NCBI RefSeq assembly: GCF_006439355.1
Contig: NZ_VFTG01000016.1
Span: 62,001-126,000 of the forward strand
From: Mesorhizobium sp. B4-1-3
GTDB lineage: Bacteria; Pseudomonadota; Alphaproteobacteria; Rhizobiales; Rhizobiaceae
DNA: 64,000 nt
Direction: 5' to 3'
In this document: in pieces, positions 41,558-52,310 of the stretch
Layout: the number at the start of each line of letters is the position of its first letter
How positions within the stretch are numbered: position 1 is the first letter of the stretch
Program-made: the position numbers and the translations under genes
The notes under the pieces: generated by a model
What the model was told of the DNA's origin: nothing
The model's database searches: none
Seen by the model: only the letters and a program-made list of their open reading frames with translations

Positions 41558-41569
41558 CCCCAGCTGGGG
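41558..41569. promoter_or_regulatory. Perfect palindrome upstream of the ParB-like gene
   Basis: CCCCAGCTGGGG, a 12-base perfect palindrome in the ArdC-ParB gap. It could be an operator or a partition-type site for the ParB-like protein encoded downstream. Confidence 0.3.
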
Positions 41570-41651
41570 AAAGAGGGAGAGATCAGAAGGGTTTTCGCGA
41601 CGGGTTCAGGACTGAGAGAGAGGCTCTCGGCGCTCGTCGCGGAGAATCCAG

Positions 41652-43781
41652 ATGACCACTGCCGTTCAGAAGATCACCTTGTCGTCCGCGCGCGACATTC
41701 CTTTCAACAAGCTGGTGCTTGCCCAGACGAACGTTCGGCGCATCAAGTCCGGCGTGTCCATCGAGGACCTGGCTGCCTCGATCGCGCGCCGCGGCCTTAT
41801 CCAGAGCATCCATGTTCGTCCTGTTCTCGACGCCGATGGCAACGAGACCGGCATGTTCGAAATACCCGCTGGAGGTCGCCGCTACCGTGCGCTTGAAATG
41901 CTTGTAAAGCAGAAGCGGCTGGCCAAGACCGCGCCGGTTCCCTGCGTCGTCGGCAGCGCGTCCAGCTCTGTCCTCGCCGAGGAAATTTCGCTTGCCGAGA
42001 ATATCGACCGCGCGCCACTTCATCCCCTGGAACAGCTCCAAGCGTTCAAGGACCTGCGCGAACAGGGCATGTCGGAAGAGGAGATCGCGTCCGCCTTCTT
42101 CATTTCGGTCAACGTCGTCAAGCAGCGCCTCAAGCTCACCGCTGTGTCGCCGGCGCTCCTCGACATCTATGCCGACGACGGCATGACGATCGCCCAGCTC
42201 GAGGCATTTTCGGTCAGCAACGACCACGCTCGACAGGAACAGGTCTGGGAAGCGATCAAGAACAGCTGGTCGAGGGAACCATATCAAATCCGCCGTATGC
42301 TGACCGAGAACACAGTACGCGCTTCCGACAAGCGGGCCGTCTTCGTGGGCATCGACGCTTACGAGGCGGCGGGCGGCGTTGTACTGCGCGATCTCTTCCA
42401 GTCGGATGATGGAGGTTGGCTGCAGGACGTGCCACTGCTTGATCGCCTCGTTAGCGAGAAACTTAAGATGATAGCCGACGAGATCGCCAATGAGGGGTGG
42501 AGATGGATCGAAGTCGCGGTGAGTTTCCCCTACGGGGCGGCGAACGGCCTGCGTGTACTGGAAGGCATGCCGGTCGACCTCTCGAAGGAAGAGCAGGCAA
42601 CGCTCGATGCACTCCGCGACGAGTTCGACAAACTTCGGGCTGAGTATGAAGAAGCCGACGACTTGCCGGGCGTGGTAGATCAGCGATTTGGCGAACTTGA
42701 AACCGCCATCGAGACGCTGCAGGCGCGTCCCGTCCGCTTCGACCCAGCGGACAAGGCGCGCGCCGGTGTCTTCATCAGCGTGGATGCTGACGGGTCGCTG
42801 CTCGTCGAGCGCGGATATGTGAAGCCCGAGGACGAAGCTCCCGTTGCACCCGAGACCGATATCGACCCTGGCGTCGCTGGATCAGACGGTCCAGCGATGA
42901 CGAGTTCGCTACAGCGGCCAACCATCACCCTCGGTGGCCAGTCGACCGAGCCGCAGGACGATGACGAGGATGCCATCAAGCCATTGCCCGATCGATTGAT
43001 CACGGAATTGACCGCAGAGCGCACGCTGGCGCTTCGGGATAAACTGGCGACGGATCCGCCGACGGCGTTCCTTGCCGTGCTTCACAAGTTCGTCCGGGAC
43101 GCGTTCTTCCGCCACAGCGGGCAAGGCGTCGCGATGGAAGTTTCGGTGCGCGGAACCGTCTTCCCGGCGCAGTCTGCCGACCTTCGCGATACGGCCTATG
43201 CCCGATCGATCGACGCGCGGCACAAGGCCTGGGAGGCACGTCTGGCGGGCGACGTTGCCGACCTTTGGGACGTGCTTACAGCTCTCACCGACACTGAACG
43301 CGCTGAACTGTTCGCCCATTGCGCATCCCTCGGCGTGAATGCCCTTTATGAACGGGCCGACCGCTACGGCAATGGCGCCATCTCCGCGCACGGCATCAAA
43401 CAGCGCCTTGCTGAAGCCGACCACCTTGCGCGCGTGCTCGGCTTGGACATGGTTGAGGCCGGTTGGCGGCCTACTGTCAGCAACTACCTCGGTCGCGTCA
43501 CCAAGGCGCGTATCCTTGAGGCAGTCCGGGAAGGTGAGGGCGACCGCGCTGCCCAGCTGATCGATCACCTCAAAAAGGGTGACATGGCCAAGGAAGCGGA
43601 ACGACTGCTTGCCGGCAGCGGATGGCTTCCCGAGCCGCTGCGGCTTGCAGATCTCGAGGGTGAGGCAGCAGCCTCCAACTTGGACGACGAGGGCGAGCCG
43701 CTGCCCGAATTCCTCGCGAGCGAGGAGCAAGACGAGTTGACCGACGACGGAGAGGAACAGCAGCTCCACGCTGCCGAGTAG
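41652..43781 (+). CDS. ParB/RepB/Spo0J family partition-like protein
   Basis: 709 aa protein, more than twice the usual ParB length. The ParB/Srx domain (about 10-110) has TNVRRIKSGVSIEDLAASIA and EIPAGGRRYRALEML; the helix-turn-helix follows near 130-170 (MSEEEIASAFFISVNVVKQR). The long C-terminal half is acidic and has no family that I recognise. No ParA gene is nearby, so it may act as a DNA-binding maintenance protein or CTP switch for the ICE rather than in classic partition. It is followed by a strong terminator. Confidence 0.88.
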   Translation: MTTAVQKITLSSARDIPFNKLVLAQTNVRRIKSGVSIEDLAASIARRGLIQSIHVRPVLDADGNETGMFEIPAGGRRYRALEMLVKQKRLAKTAPVPCVVGSASSSVLAEEISLAENIDRAPLHPLEQLQAFKDLREQGMSEEEIASAFFISVNVVKQRLKLTAVSPALLDIYADDGMTIAQLEAFSVSNDHARQEQVWEAIKNSWSREPYQIRRMLTENTVRASDKRAVFVGIDAYEAAGGVVLRDLFQSDDGGWLQDVPLLDRLVSEKLKMIADEIANEGWRWIEVAVSFPYGAANGLRVLEGMPVDLSKEEQATLDALRDEFDKLRAEYEEADDLPGVVDQRFGELETAIETLQARPVRFDPADKARAGVFISVDADGSLLVERGYVKPEDEAPVAPETDIDPGVAGSDGPAMTSSLQRPTITLGGQSTEPQDDDEDAIKPLPDRLITELTAERTLALRDKLATDPPTAFLAVLHKFVRDAFFRHSGQGVAMEVSVRGTVFPAQSADLRDTAYARSIDARHKAWEARLAGDVADLWDVLTALTDTERAELFAHCASLGVNALYERADRYGNGAISAHGIKQRLAEADHLARVLGLDMVEAGWRPTVSNYLGRVTKARILEAVREGEGDRAAQLIDHLKKGDMAKEAERLLAGSGWLPEPLRLADLEGEAAASNLDDEGEPLPEFLASEEQDELTDDGEEQQLHAAE

Positions 43782-43806
43782 GCATCCTCCGCTTCAGATA
43801 CTGATT

Positions 43807-43838
43807 GCCCGGCGCTCGCAGAGCGCCGGGCGTTTTTT
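43807..43838 (+). terminator. Rho-independent terminator after the ParB-like gene
   Basis: GCCCGGCGCTC (43807-43817) pairs with GAGCGCCGGGC (43821-43831) around a GCA loop, followed by six T. An 11-base GC-rich perfect stem with a T-tract makes this the clearest terminator in the window. Confidence 0.9.
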
Positions 43839-43940
43839 GTGGACGGACCCAGAGTGAAAGTACGGCCGCTGCGGGTTTGAGCCCGTGCGGTCAGAGAGAG
43901 CTGGCGGGCTTTCCCACTGTCGCTCTCCGAGGTCTTCCCG

Positions 43941-46900
43941 ATGAACGCTTTGCTTCCGACGGCCGCAGCCAAACCCGCTGTGTCCGCCTTCATGCCGTCC
44001 GACCCAGCTGCCGCGATCCATGCGGCGGCGTTGCGGCTCGTCCCCCATCTCGAACGCGGCAAGCGCATCGACGCAGCCGTGTTGCGGAGCGTCATGGAGG
44101 CGTCATTCGGCGCGTCCGACGCCAGCGGCGCCTGGGACTGGAAGACGGCCTACGACGCCTGTGAGGCGGCGACCGTCCTGTTCCTGCGTAAATACGGAAA
44201 GCCACTTTTCCGCCGAGCAGCTTCACCCGCCCAACGGCTCGCCGCGCTGACCAAAATCGCCGGACTGCTTCCGACCCACACACGCCGATCCGAGGAGGCC
44301 CAGGCTTTCCAGCAGTTTTCGACGCCGGTCCCGCTAGGCCTGGCGGCAATGACCGCCGCATCCCTCTCGGCTGCCGACCGGGTCCTGGAGCCCTCCGCGG
44401 GAACGGGCCTGCTTGCAATCCTGGCGGAGGTTGCCGGCTCCGATCTCATCCTCAACGAACTGGCCGAGGCCCGCGCCAACCTGCTCGCCTCCCTCTTTCC
44501 GGCCATCCCCGTGGCCCGTTTCGACGCGACCCAGATCGACGATCATCTCGATCGCGCCGCCATTCCGAGCGTGGTCATCATGAACCCGCCATTCTCGGTC
44601 TTGGCGAACGTCTCGGGGCGCATAGCGGACGGGGCCTGTCGCCACATCGCCTCCGCGCTGGCGCGGCTCGCCCCCGGCGGCCGGCTCGTGGCGATCACAG
44701 GCGCGAACTTCTCGCCCGAGCTGCCAGCATGGCGAGACAGCTTCGTCCGGTTGCAGGAGCGCGGCCGTGTTGTGTTCACCTCCGCGATCGCCGGTTCGGT
44801 CTATGCCAAGCACGGCACCACCATCGAGACTCGCCTGACCGTTATCGACAAGATGCCGGCCGAGGATGCGGCCCGCTTGCCTGAATCCGTCGGCACTGCG
44901 CCGGACGTGGCAACGCTGCTCGCCTGGATCGAGCGCAATGTCCCGCCGCGGATGGCAGTCACGCTGCCGAGGGGCGCGCCTGACACGGCGCCGCGCATTG
45001 TACGCGGCTACCTCGCCCGGGCCTCGTCCGCCGTACGCGCCCGCCGCGCCGCCGAGATCGAGGGCGAGCCGCTTGACTATGAGGTCGTGGACTGGACGCC
45101 GCCCGAGGCTGAGCGACTGTCGGACACGATCTATGAGCCCTATGCGCTTCAGTCGGTCCGCATTCCGGATGCGAAGCCGCATCCCACCAGACTCGTGCAG
45201 TCGGCCGCCATGGCGTCAGTTGCGCCGCCCAAGCCGAGCTATCGTCCGACGCTTCCGGCCGCAAATCGTCGCCAACGGTGTGCTCTCAGACGCGCAGCTC
45301 GAAACGGTGATCTATGCCGGCGAGGCCCATACCGAATATCTCGACGGCGCCTGGACCGTGGACGCGACGGCAGATCTTGTCACCGCCGCGCGCGACGATG
45401 CGGCCAACGCAGTCCGCTTCCGCCGGGGCTTCATGCTCGGCGACGGCACTGGTGCCGGCAAGGGCCGCCAATCGGCTGGCATCATTCTCGACAACTGGCT
45501 CCAGGGCCGCCGCAAGGCCTTATGGGTTTCGAAGTCAGACAAACTGCTCGAAGACGCACAGCGCGACTGGTCGGCCCTCGGCATGGAGCGCCTGCTGGTC
45601 ACGCCACTCGCGCGCTTCCCGCAGGGCACGCCCATCCGGCTGCACGAAGGCATCCTTTTCACAACCTACGCCACGCTTCGTTCCGACGACCGCCGGGACA
45701 AGCTTTCGCGCGTCAAGCAGATCGTCGAATGGCTGGGCTCCGATTTCGACGGAGTAATTATTTTCGACGAAAGCCACGCGATGCAGAATGCCGGCGGCGG
45801 CAGGGGAGAACGGGGCGATGTCGCTCCGTCGCAGCAGGGCCGTGCGGGCTTGCGGCTCCAGCACGCGCTGCCGAACGCTCGGGTGGTCTATGTCTCGGCG
45901 ACCGGCGCGACCACCGTCCACAATCTCGCCTATGCCCAGCGGCTCGGCCTGTGGGGCGGTGAAGATTTTCCGTTCACCAATCGCGCTGAGTTCGTCGAGG
46001 CCGTGGAGAATGGAGGCGTCGCGGCGATGGAGGTGCTCGCCCGCGACCTGCGCGCCCTCGGCCTCTACACGGCTCGCTCGCTCTCCTATGAGGGCGTCGA
46101 GTACGAGTTGGTCGAGCACCAGCTCACGGCCGAGCAGACCCGCATCTACGACGCCTATGCCGGCGCCTTCGCGATCATCCACAATCATCTCGACGCGGCG
46201 ATGCAGGCCGCCAACATCACCGGCTATAGCGGCACGCTGAACCGGCAGGCTAAGTCGGCCGCGCGATCGGCGTTCGAAAGCGCCAAGCAGCGCTTCTTCG
46301 GCCATCTGCTCACAAGCATGAAAACGCCGACGCTGATCCACTCCATCGAGCAGGACCTGGCCGAAGGGCACGCGGCCGTCATCCAGATCGTCTCGACCGG
46401 CGAAGCCCTGATGGAGCGGCGCCTGGCCGAGATCCCGACCGAGGAATGGAACGACGTGCGCGTTGACATCACGCCGCGCGAATACGTCCTCGACTATCTT
46501 GCCCATTCCTTCCCGGTGCAGCTCTACGAGCCGTTCTCCGACAGCGAGGGCAATCTGTCGTCGCGGCCGGTCTATAGGGATGGCCAGCCCGTCGAGAGCC
46601 GTGAAGCCGTCGCTCGCCGCGACGAGCTCATCGAACGGCTTGCATCGCTCGACCCCGTTCCCGGCGCCCTCGACCAGATCGTCCAACGCTTCGGTACCGA
46701 CGTCGTCGCAGAAGTCACCGGCCGGTCGCGCCGCGTGGTGCGCAAGGGTGAGCGCCTCGCCGTCGAGAACCGGGCGGCGTCGGCCAATCTCGCCGAGGCG
46801 GCTGCCTTCATGGACGACCAGAAGCGCATCCTCGTCTTCTCCGATGCCGGCGGCACGGGACGCAGCTATCACGCCGATCTCGCCGCCCGGAACCAGCGCC

Positions 46901-48261
46901 TGCGCATCCACTATCTGCTGGAGCCCGGTTGGAAGGCCGACGCAGCGATCCAGGGGCTCGGCCGTACCAATCGGACGAACCAGGCGCAGCCGCCGCTCTT
47001 CCGGCCGATCGCCAGCAACGTGAAGGCCGAGAAGCGCTTCCTCTCGACGATCGCGCGCCGGCTCGACACGCTCGGCGCCATCACGCGCGGGCAGCGCCAG
47101 ACCGGTGGCCAGGGCCTGTTCCGGCCCGAGGACAATCTGGAAAGCACCTACGCCCGCGACGCGCTCCGCCAGCTCTACCTACTGCTGGTCCGTGGGAAGG
47201 TCGAGGGCTGCTCGCTCGACCGCTTCGAAGCAGCCACCGGGCTCAAGCTCATGGACGACAACGGCGTCAAAGACGAGCTGCCGCCGATCACCACCTTTCT
47301 CAACCGGCTGCTGGCGCTCACGATCGACCTGCAGGGCGTGCTCTTCACGGCGTTCGAGCAGCTCTTGACCGCCAAGGTCGAGGGCGCGATCCGCAGCGGG
47401 GTCTACGACATCGGACTCGAGACGCTGCAGGCCGAGAGCTTCGTCCTTACCAGCAGCCAGCTGATCTACACGCATCCGGGCACCGGCGCCAAAACGCGGC
47501 TGCTGACGATCAGACGGCGCGAACGCAATCGGCCTATGAGCCTGGCCGAGGCGCTCGACCATCTCTGTGATCCACGCGCACGGCTCCTGGTCAACAGTCG
47601 CTCCGGACGCGCCGCCGTGCAGGTTTCTGCACCATCGATGATGCTCGACGATGGCGAAATCGAGAGCCGTGTCCGCCTGATCCGGCCGATGGAGCAGCAA
47701 CACGCGCCGCTGCGCATGGTGGACGAGAGCCATTGGGAGGAAGCTGATCGCGCTGCCTTCGCCGCAGCGTGGTTGGCGGAGCTGAACGACGTGCCGGAGT
47801 TCTCGGACAGCACGATCCATATCGTCGCCGGCATGCTGTTGTCGATCTGGAAGCGCCTGCCGAACGAGTCTACTCGCGTCTATCGGCTTCAGATCGATAC
47901 CGGCGAGCGCATCATCGGCCGCCGCGTCTCACCGGCCTGGGCGGCGAACGCCGTGACGGCCGGCGCCGCGTCACTGGCCCCCGAGCAGGCCTTCGCCGCG
48001 CTGATGGACGGCACTACAATCATCGATCTCGCCGACGGCCTCCAGCTTCGTCGCGCGCGCGTCATGCGCGCCCAGCGACTGGAGCTGACCGGCTTCACCG
48101 AGGCCATGCGTGATCGGCTGCGGGCATACGGACTGTTCAGTGAGATCATTTCGTGGAAGCTCCGCTTCTTCGTGCCGGTCGACGCCGCCGGACCGGGTGT
48201 CCTCGCCAAGCTGATCGAGGCCTTCCCGGTGGTGCGCATCTCCGAGCGGGAGGCGGCGTGA
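43941..48261 (+). pseudogene. Methyltransferase/helicase (strawberry notch-like) with a 1-base frameshift
   Basis: A giant ICE/plasmid protein of about 1,440 codons split between two frames. The first part (frame of 43941) is an N6-adenine type methyltransferase with SAM motif VLEPSAGTGLLAI near residue 150 and catalytic NPPF near 214. The second part is a superfamily 2 helicase with Walker A-like LGDGTGAGKGRQSAG and the DEAH-like box in IIFDESHAMQNAGG, plus a C-terminal helicase domain. Continuity YRPTLP-PQIVANGVLSDAQ shows one extra base at 45257/45258. It is either a recent inactivating insertion or a sequence error; no other damage is visible. Confidence 0.8.
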
Positions 48262-49298
48262 TGTCACGTCAGGACGCGTTTGATCTTGCTCGTCGCCTGG
48301 GCCGGCAGGCAGAGGCTGTGTGCCGATACTACCTTTCCAGCGGCCGCCGGGAGGGCGGCTACTGGGTGATGGGCGACGTGCGCAACACGCCGGGGCGCTC
48401 GATGTATGTCCGGCTGAAGGACTCGCCTAAAGGTCTTGCCGGCAAATGGAACGATGCGGCGACGGGCGAGCATGGCGATCTCCTCGACGCCATACGCGCA
48501 AGCTGCGGCCTCGACGACTTCAAGGACGTCCTTGACGAGGCCCGGACCTTCCTCAGCATGGAGCCACCCGAGCCGGAAGCTCCTGGGTCACGGCGGCGGC
48601 GCCCCGCGCCGCAAGGCTCATCCGAGGCGGCTCGACGACTGGTTCGCATATCGCAGCCGATCTTCGGCACGCTCGTGCAGCTATATCTGCGCGAACGCGG
48701 CATTGCGGATTTACGCGAAACGGGAAGCCTGCATTACCACCCGCGCTGCTATTATCGTTCCGACGAGCATTCTCCGACGGAAACCTGGCCGGCGATGATC
48801 GCCGCCGTTACCGACCTCAAGGGAAAGATCACCGGGGCGCATCGCACCTGGCTCGATCCGTGCCGCAAGGACAAGGCGCCGATCGATACGCCTAGGCGGG
48901 CCATGGGCGATCTTCTTGGGAATGCGGTCCGCTTCGGCGCTGATGGCGAGATCATAGCGGCAGGCGAAGGCATCGAAACCGTCCTGTCGCTCCGGCAGGT
49001 CCTTCCCGACATGCCGATGCTGGCGGCACTCTCGGCGGCCCACCTCGCCGCCATCCTTTTCCCCGACAAGCTGCGGCGGCTTTACATCGTACGCGACAAC
49101 GATGCGGCCGGCGACTGCGCGCGCAACCGCCTGATCGAACGGGCGAACGCGGCCGGCATCGAGGCGATCGTCATCTCGCCGGAACTCGGCGACCTCAACG
49201 AGGATCTCCGCTTCCTGGGCCTGGATGCTCTGCGGATGAGAGTCCGCTCGCAGATCGCGCCACAGGATGTGGCCCGTTTCCTGTCGCTGGCGGCATAG
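48261..49298 (+). CDS. Toprim domain-containing protein
   Basis: 345 aa protein with an N-terminal region like DUF7146/CHC2-type primase-helper domains (SMYVRLKDSPKGLAGKWNDA) and a C-terminal toprim domain (about 215-320). The catalytic Glu is in IIAAGEGIETVLSLRQ and the acidic pair in RRLYIVRDNDAAGDCAR. The ATG at 48261 overlaps the stop of the helicase (TGATG). Such proteins accompany the methyltransferase/helicase on rhizobial plasmids and ICEs and probably act in primer synthesis or DNA processing. Confidence 0.88.
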   Translation: MSRQDAFDLARRLGRQAEAVCRYYLSSGRREGGYWVMGDVRNTPGRSMYVRLKDSPKGLAGKWNDAATGEHGDLLDAIRASCGLDDFKDVLDEARTFLSMEPPEPEAPGSRRRRPAPQGSSEAARRLVRISQPIFGTLVQLYLRERGIADLRETGSLHYHPRCYYRSDEHSPTETWPAMIAAVTDLKGKITGAHRTWLDPCRKDKAPIDTPRRAMGDLLGNAVRFGADGEIIAAGEGIETVLSLRQVLPDMPMLAALSAAHLAAILFPDKLRRLYIVRDNDAAGDCARNRLIERANAAGIEAIVISPELGDLNEDLRFLGLDALRMRVRSQIAPQDVARFLSLAA

Positions 49299-49590
49299 CC
49301 GGTAGAAGGATGGGACCGGGCCGGCGGGCGTGCTCGGCGGACGCGTCGATCCGTTGGCGTCAGGCAGCGCTCGGCCTTCCAGAGGGCGATCGGCCCACAA
49401 GCCGGCCGGCCGGGCAATGGCGGCGGCCGACTATTTTCCGGCGCGGCAAGGCCGCTTTCCATCGCGAGGCAAAATAGCCGGCCTTGCCCATCGAGCCCTT
49501 CGCTCGCGCTCCGGATGACCGGCCATCCGGCCCGTAGGCTCCGTCGCCAAGAAGGCCGCGACGGTCGCGGTCCAACCAACGGAGCATCCC
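49299..49590. repeat. Leader region of the DUF2493 gene with a segment repeated before DUF736
   Basis: About 290 bases without a gene. The segment 49452-49530 (around TCGCGAGGCAAAATAGCCGG) is similar to 53216-53300 (TCGCGAGACAAGAAAGCCCT) upstream of the first DUF736 gene, in the same orientation and at a comparable distance from the start codon. Confidence 0.5.
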
Positions 49591-50511
49591 ATGCGCGATC
49601 ACGACGACGAACCGCAGCGCGAGTCCTCACCTACCGACCATGTCCTCAATGAACTTCAGCTTCACGGCTACCGACCCTTCGCGGACGAGCCGGACCAGCG
49701 GCTTCTACCCGACGGCAACGAGGTCGCCGGCGCCGTGGCCGACATCTTCGACGCCCTGATTGGTACCTTGGAGGACACGCGCCTTGAGCCCGACCTCGAC
49801 GATCTCCTCTGGTCGAGCGTCAATGTCTTCCATCGCGCCACCGAGCGGATCGGTCGCGAACTGGACGAGAACGAGCAGGCACAGAAGCGTGCCCAGCGGG
49901 AACAGGATGGTAGCGAGGTCAAGTCGGTCGAACTCGAGCGCCTGATTGCCGAGGGCGTGACGCTGATCGAGCGCCAGAACGCCTTCGAGCTGATGCGCGA
50001 TCAGGCTGCCGATCACTACGAACGTCACGTCGGCAGGCCCTGGCTGCCGCGCAGCGGATCGAAGGTCAACCATCGCAACCTGACTTCTGCGATGATCGAC
50101 AGCCGCGATTTCCTGATGGCGAAGAAGCGCGCCGATCAGGAGGTGCTCCTGCCACCGGGTCCAAAGGTCGTCGTGACCGGCGGGCTCGACTATGATGACC
50201 ACCGTCTGATCTGGACCAAGCTCGATCAGGTCCACGAGAAGCATCCCGACATGGTGCTGATCCACGGCAAGTCGCCGAAAGGCGCCGAGAAGATTGCCTC
50301 GCTCTGGGCGAAGAACCGCAATGTGCCGCAAATCGGCTTCGCGCCCGATTGGGCTAAATATGGCCGTGCGGCACCCTTCAAGCGCAATGACGAGATCCTG
50401 AACATCGTGCCGAAGGGCGTCATGCACTTCCCAGGCACGGGCATTAACGACAACCTCGCCGACAAGGCGAGGAAGCTCGGGATCCCGGTCTGGAAATTCG
50501 GCGGCGCGTAA
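49591..50511 (+). CDS. DUF2493 domain-containing protein
   Basis: 306 aa protein. The C-terminal half (about 185-300) is the DUF2493 domain of the SLOG (nucleotide-sensing Rossmann) superfamily: KVVVTGGLDYDDHRLIWTKL, MVLIHGKSPKGAEKIASLWA and the closing FPGTGINDNLADKARKLGIP. The N-terminal part is a helical region of unknown function. It is a standard gene of rhizobial plasmid/ICE backbones, usually between the toprim and DUF736 genes. SLOG proteins may bind nucleotide ligands; the function here is unknown. Confidence 0.88.
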   Translation: MRDHDDEPQRESSPTDHVLNELQLHGYRPFADEPDQRLLPDGNEVAGAVADIFDALIGTLEDTRLEPDLDDLLWSSVNVFHRATERIGRELDENEQAQKRAQREQDGSEVKSVELERLIAEGVTLIERQNAFELMRDQAADHYERHVGRPWLPRSGSKVNHRNLTSAMIDSRDFLMAKKRADQEVLLPPGPKVVVTGGLDYDDHRLIWTKLDQVHEKHPDMVLIHGKSPKGAEKIASLWAKNRNVPQIGFAPDWAKYGRAAPFKRNDEILNIVPKGVMHFPGTGINDNLADKARKLGIPVWKFGGA

Positions 50512-50619
50512 GCGCCGCCCTTCATGGACTGGTAGCGAGCGCACCCTCCGACCACGTCGCGGACAGGAGTATCAGGCGAGCCGAGTGCGACGATCGAGCA
50601 TCACGCCGCGCCCCCTCAA

Positions 50620-50960
50620 TCCGCGGCGGCCTTGGCTGCGAACACCTACTTTGCCGCGAACAGCCCGTTCACGGCCGCCGGGAAACCGGCAGACCGCCAA
50701 ATGGCTGAGGGATATCGTCCGGCTCAGTCCGACATTCAGCCCGGCCTCGATATGCACTTGAGCGGTGCCGTGGCGTTGTCCGAGGCGGCAAGTGACGCGA
50801 TGGCCCCGATCTCACGCGGCCGTAAGTCGAGCCCTGGGCGCGAATAGATGTCGCCGAACGGGAAGTCGAGCACGTAGCTGGCGAAGTCTGGCGCGATATC
50901 TGCGAGTGCGGCCACGACGTCGTGGCCAGCCTCGCCATCCTTTTTTCCGTTTCAGCAGAG
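50620..50960 (-). pseudogene. Carboxymuconolactone decarboxylase family, frameshifted remnant
   Basis: Minus-strand relic of a CMD family protein. One frame gives KKDGEAGHDVVAALADIAPD followed by VLDFPFGDIYSRPGLDLRPR, a clear CMD signature, then breaks. The continuation VHIEAGLNVGLS appears in the next frame and the end (GFPAAVNGLFAAK) in yet another. At least two frameshifts and a stop make it non-functional. It lies behind a MerR pseudogene, and MerR-CMD pairs are common in rhizobia. Confidence 0.75.
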
Positions 50961-51240
50961 CCGCCGATCTTGGCGTCGAGGATGAGAAGGGGGCGGTCAG
51001 CTCGTTGACATGGGCGCACGCGCTCACGATGCTGCTCCAGCAAGACGCGACGCTCCGCTGCGCTCCCCGCTCCCATGTTCCCGGAACTCCATCTAGCTCC
51101 GCATCTCTCGGATGGGCATGCCGGTCGTCTTCAGACGGCCGTGGAACTCGATCCATAACAGGATCGAGGCGTCGCAGTCGCGGCGGCTGAAACGATCCCG
51201 GGAGGCGCAGGGCAACAGCCCGATCCGCTTACAATAACTC
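50961..51240 (-). pseudogene. MerR family regulator, broken remnant
   Basis: Minus-strand relic of a MerR-type regulator. Fragments line up with the family in order but in different frames: KRIGLLPCASRDRFS, then LLWIEFHGRLKTTGMPIREM, a stop, then AAERRVLLEQHRERVR and LILDAKIG. The first DNA-binding helix is missing at the 5' end. The neighbouring CMD relic was probably its target gene. Confidence 0.7.
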
Positions 51241-51570
51241 GCTTGTATGGGCTGTCAGTCCAGAACGTCTCGCGAGGTCTCCGATCTTCCTACGCACCTG
51301 TCTCTCCTGACGACGCACGGGAAGCTACGAGTTCGAGCGCACTCTAAGCCCAGAGACATTCTGCCTGCCTGCTGCGGTTCGGACGACCCGCCCGCTTTTC
51401 TATGCGTGGCCTTGGTCCGACTGATCGCTTGACCATCAACCCGTGAAGGGTCGGCTATGCAAGCATGCCGCCGCTGCAGCTTCGCCTGCGCGGTGATCGC
51501 AGCGCTCAGTCCGACCCGTCGGGCACCTGTCAGCGGGGGATCATCCTCCGCTCAAACAGGAGCCGGATCG
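51241..51570. other. Gene-free stretch
   Basis: About 330 bases between the MerR relic and a small gene. Open frames are short and unrecognised; no clear promoter or hairpin was seen beyond the AGGAG of the following gene. Confidence 0.3.
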
Positions 51571-51738
51571 ATGTCCCTCAATGACGCTCACGCTTTCGCC
51601 TTCAGCCTCGCCTCCACGCTGATGACCGCCATCGTCGTCTTTCAAGCCGCTGACGGCACCTTCTCGGTCGCGCCTGCCAGCGAGTATGACGGCGATCTCG
51701 CCGCCGTCGTACATGAGATTGATCCCTTTGCGCCCTGA
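51571..51738 (+). CDS. Small conserved-looking hypothetical protein
   Basis: 55 aa acidic protein (MSLNDAHAFAFSLASTLMTA...) with a short hydrophobic stretch and the ending VVHEIDPFAP. AGGAG lies 8 bases before the ATG, a good ribosome site. I do not recognise a family. A longer frame from 51457 has no ribosome site. Confidence 0.5.
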   Translation: MSLNDAHAFAFSLASTLMTAIVVFQAADGTFSVAPASEYDGDLAAVVHEIDPFAP

Positions 51739-52310
51739 CTCGGCGAAGGGCGCGGAGCTCGCCGGCGATTTCAGCTCACTGAGTTCCCGGTTTCGCGTCA
51801 TGCCCAATCGAGGCAAAGGTCCCAGGTTTTCCGTAACAACGGTCACCGTCGCCGTTCTGGCCACACTCGTGCCATCGCAGCCATCAGCCTGCTTTGCCGC
51901 TGACTTCACGGGGCCGGGCGGCATATATTTGACGACCCTTTGTGAACTCACGCCGTTCCTTTATGTTGATGGCCATCGTCGGCAACTATCCAAAGGACGT
52001 GGGAGGCTGACAGACAGCGACCGTGCTCCCGTCTGCACAAGACCCGGAGCGCTGATCATGCTTCATCAGATCACCCTGAACGGCGCCCGCGACAATCCGA
52101 TTTCGATAGAATGCTGCTGGCCGAAACCAGTGACATTGTCGGTTAGCGCGGCAACGGCTGATGACACCGAGACGCCAACCGATCCGCATCGGTGCCTGAT
52201 ACGCCCGATATCGTTCGGGTACCTTCGGACCTCAGTCCGACCGAAGTGACACGAAGCTGACTTGTTCCGGGTGTATGTTCTGGTTCCAGTCCGCGCGCGG
52301 GAGGAAGACC
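51739..52310. other. Gene-free stretch between two small genes
   Basis: About 570 bases. A 188-codon open frame (51686-52249) overlaps the end of the previous gene, lacks a ribosome site and resembles no family. No RNA or mobile element was recognised. Confidence 0.3.

Noticed and set aside
45535..46911. 458-codon minus-strand open frame
   Set aside because: Antisense to the helicase domain, which is supported by Walker and DEAH-like motifs.
51686..52249. 188-codon plus-strand frame
   Set aside because: No ribosome site, overlaps a better-supported small gene, no recognisable family.
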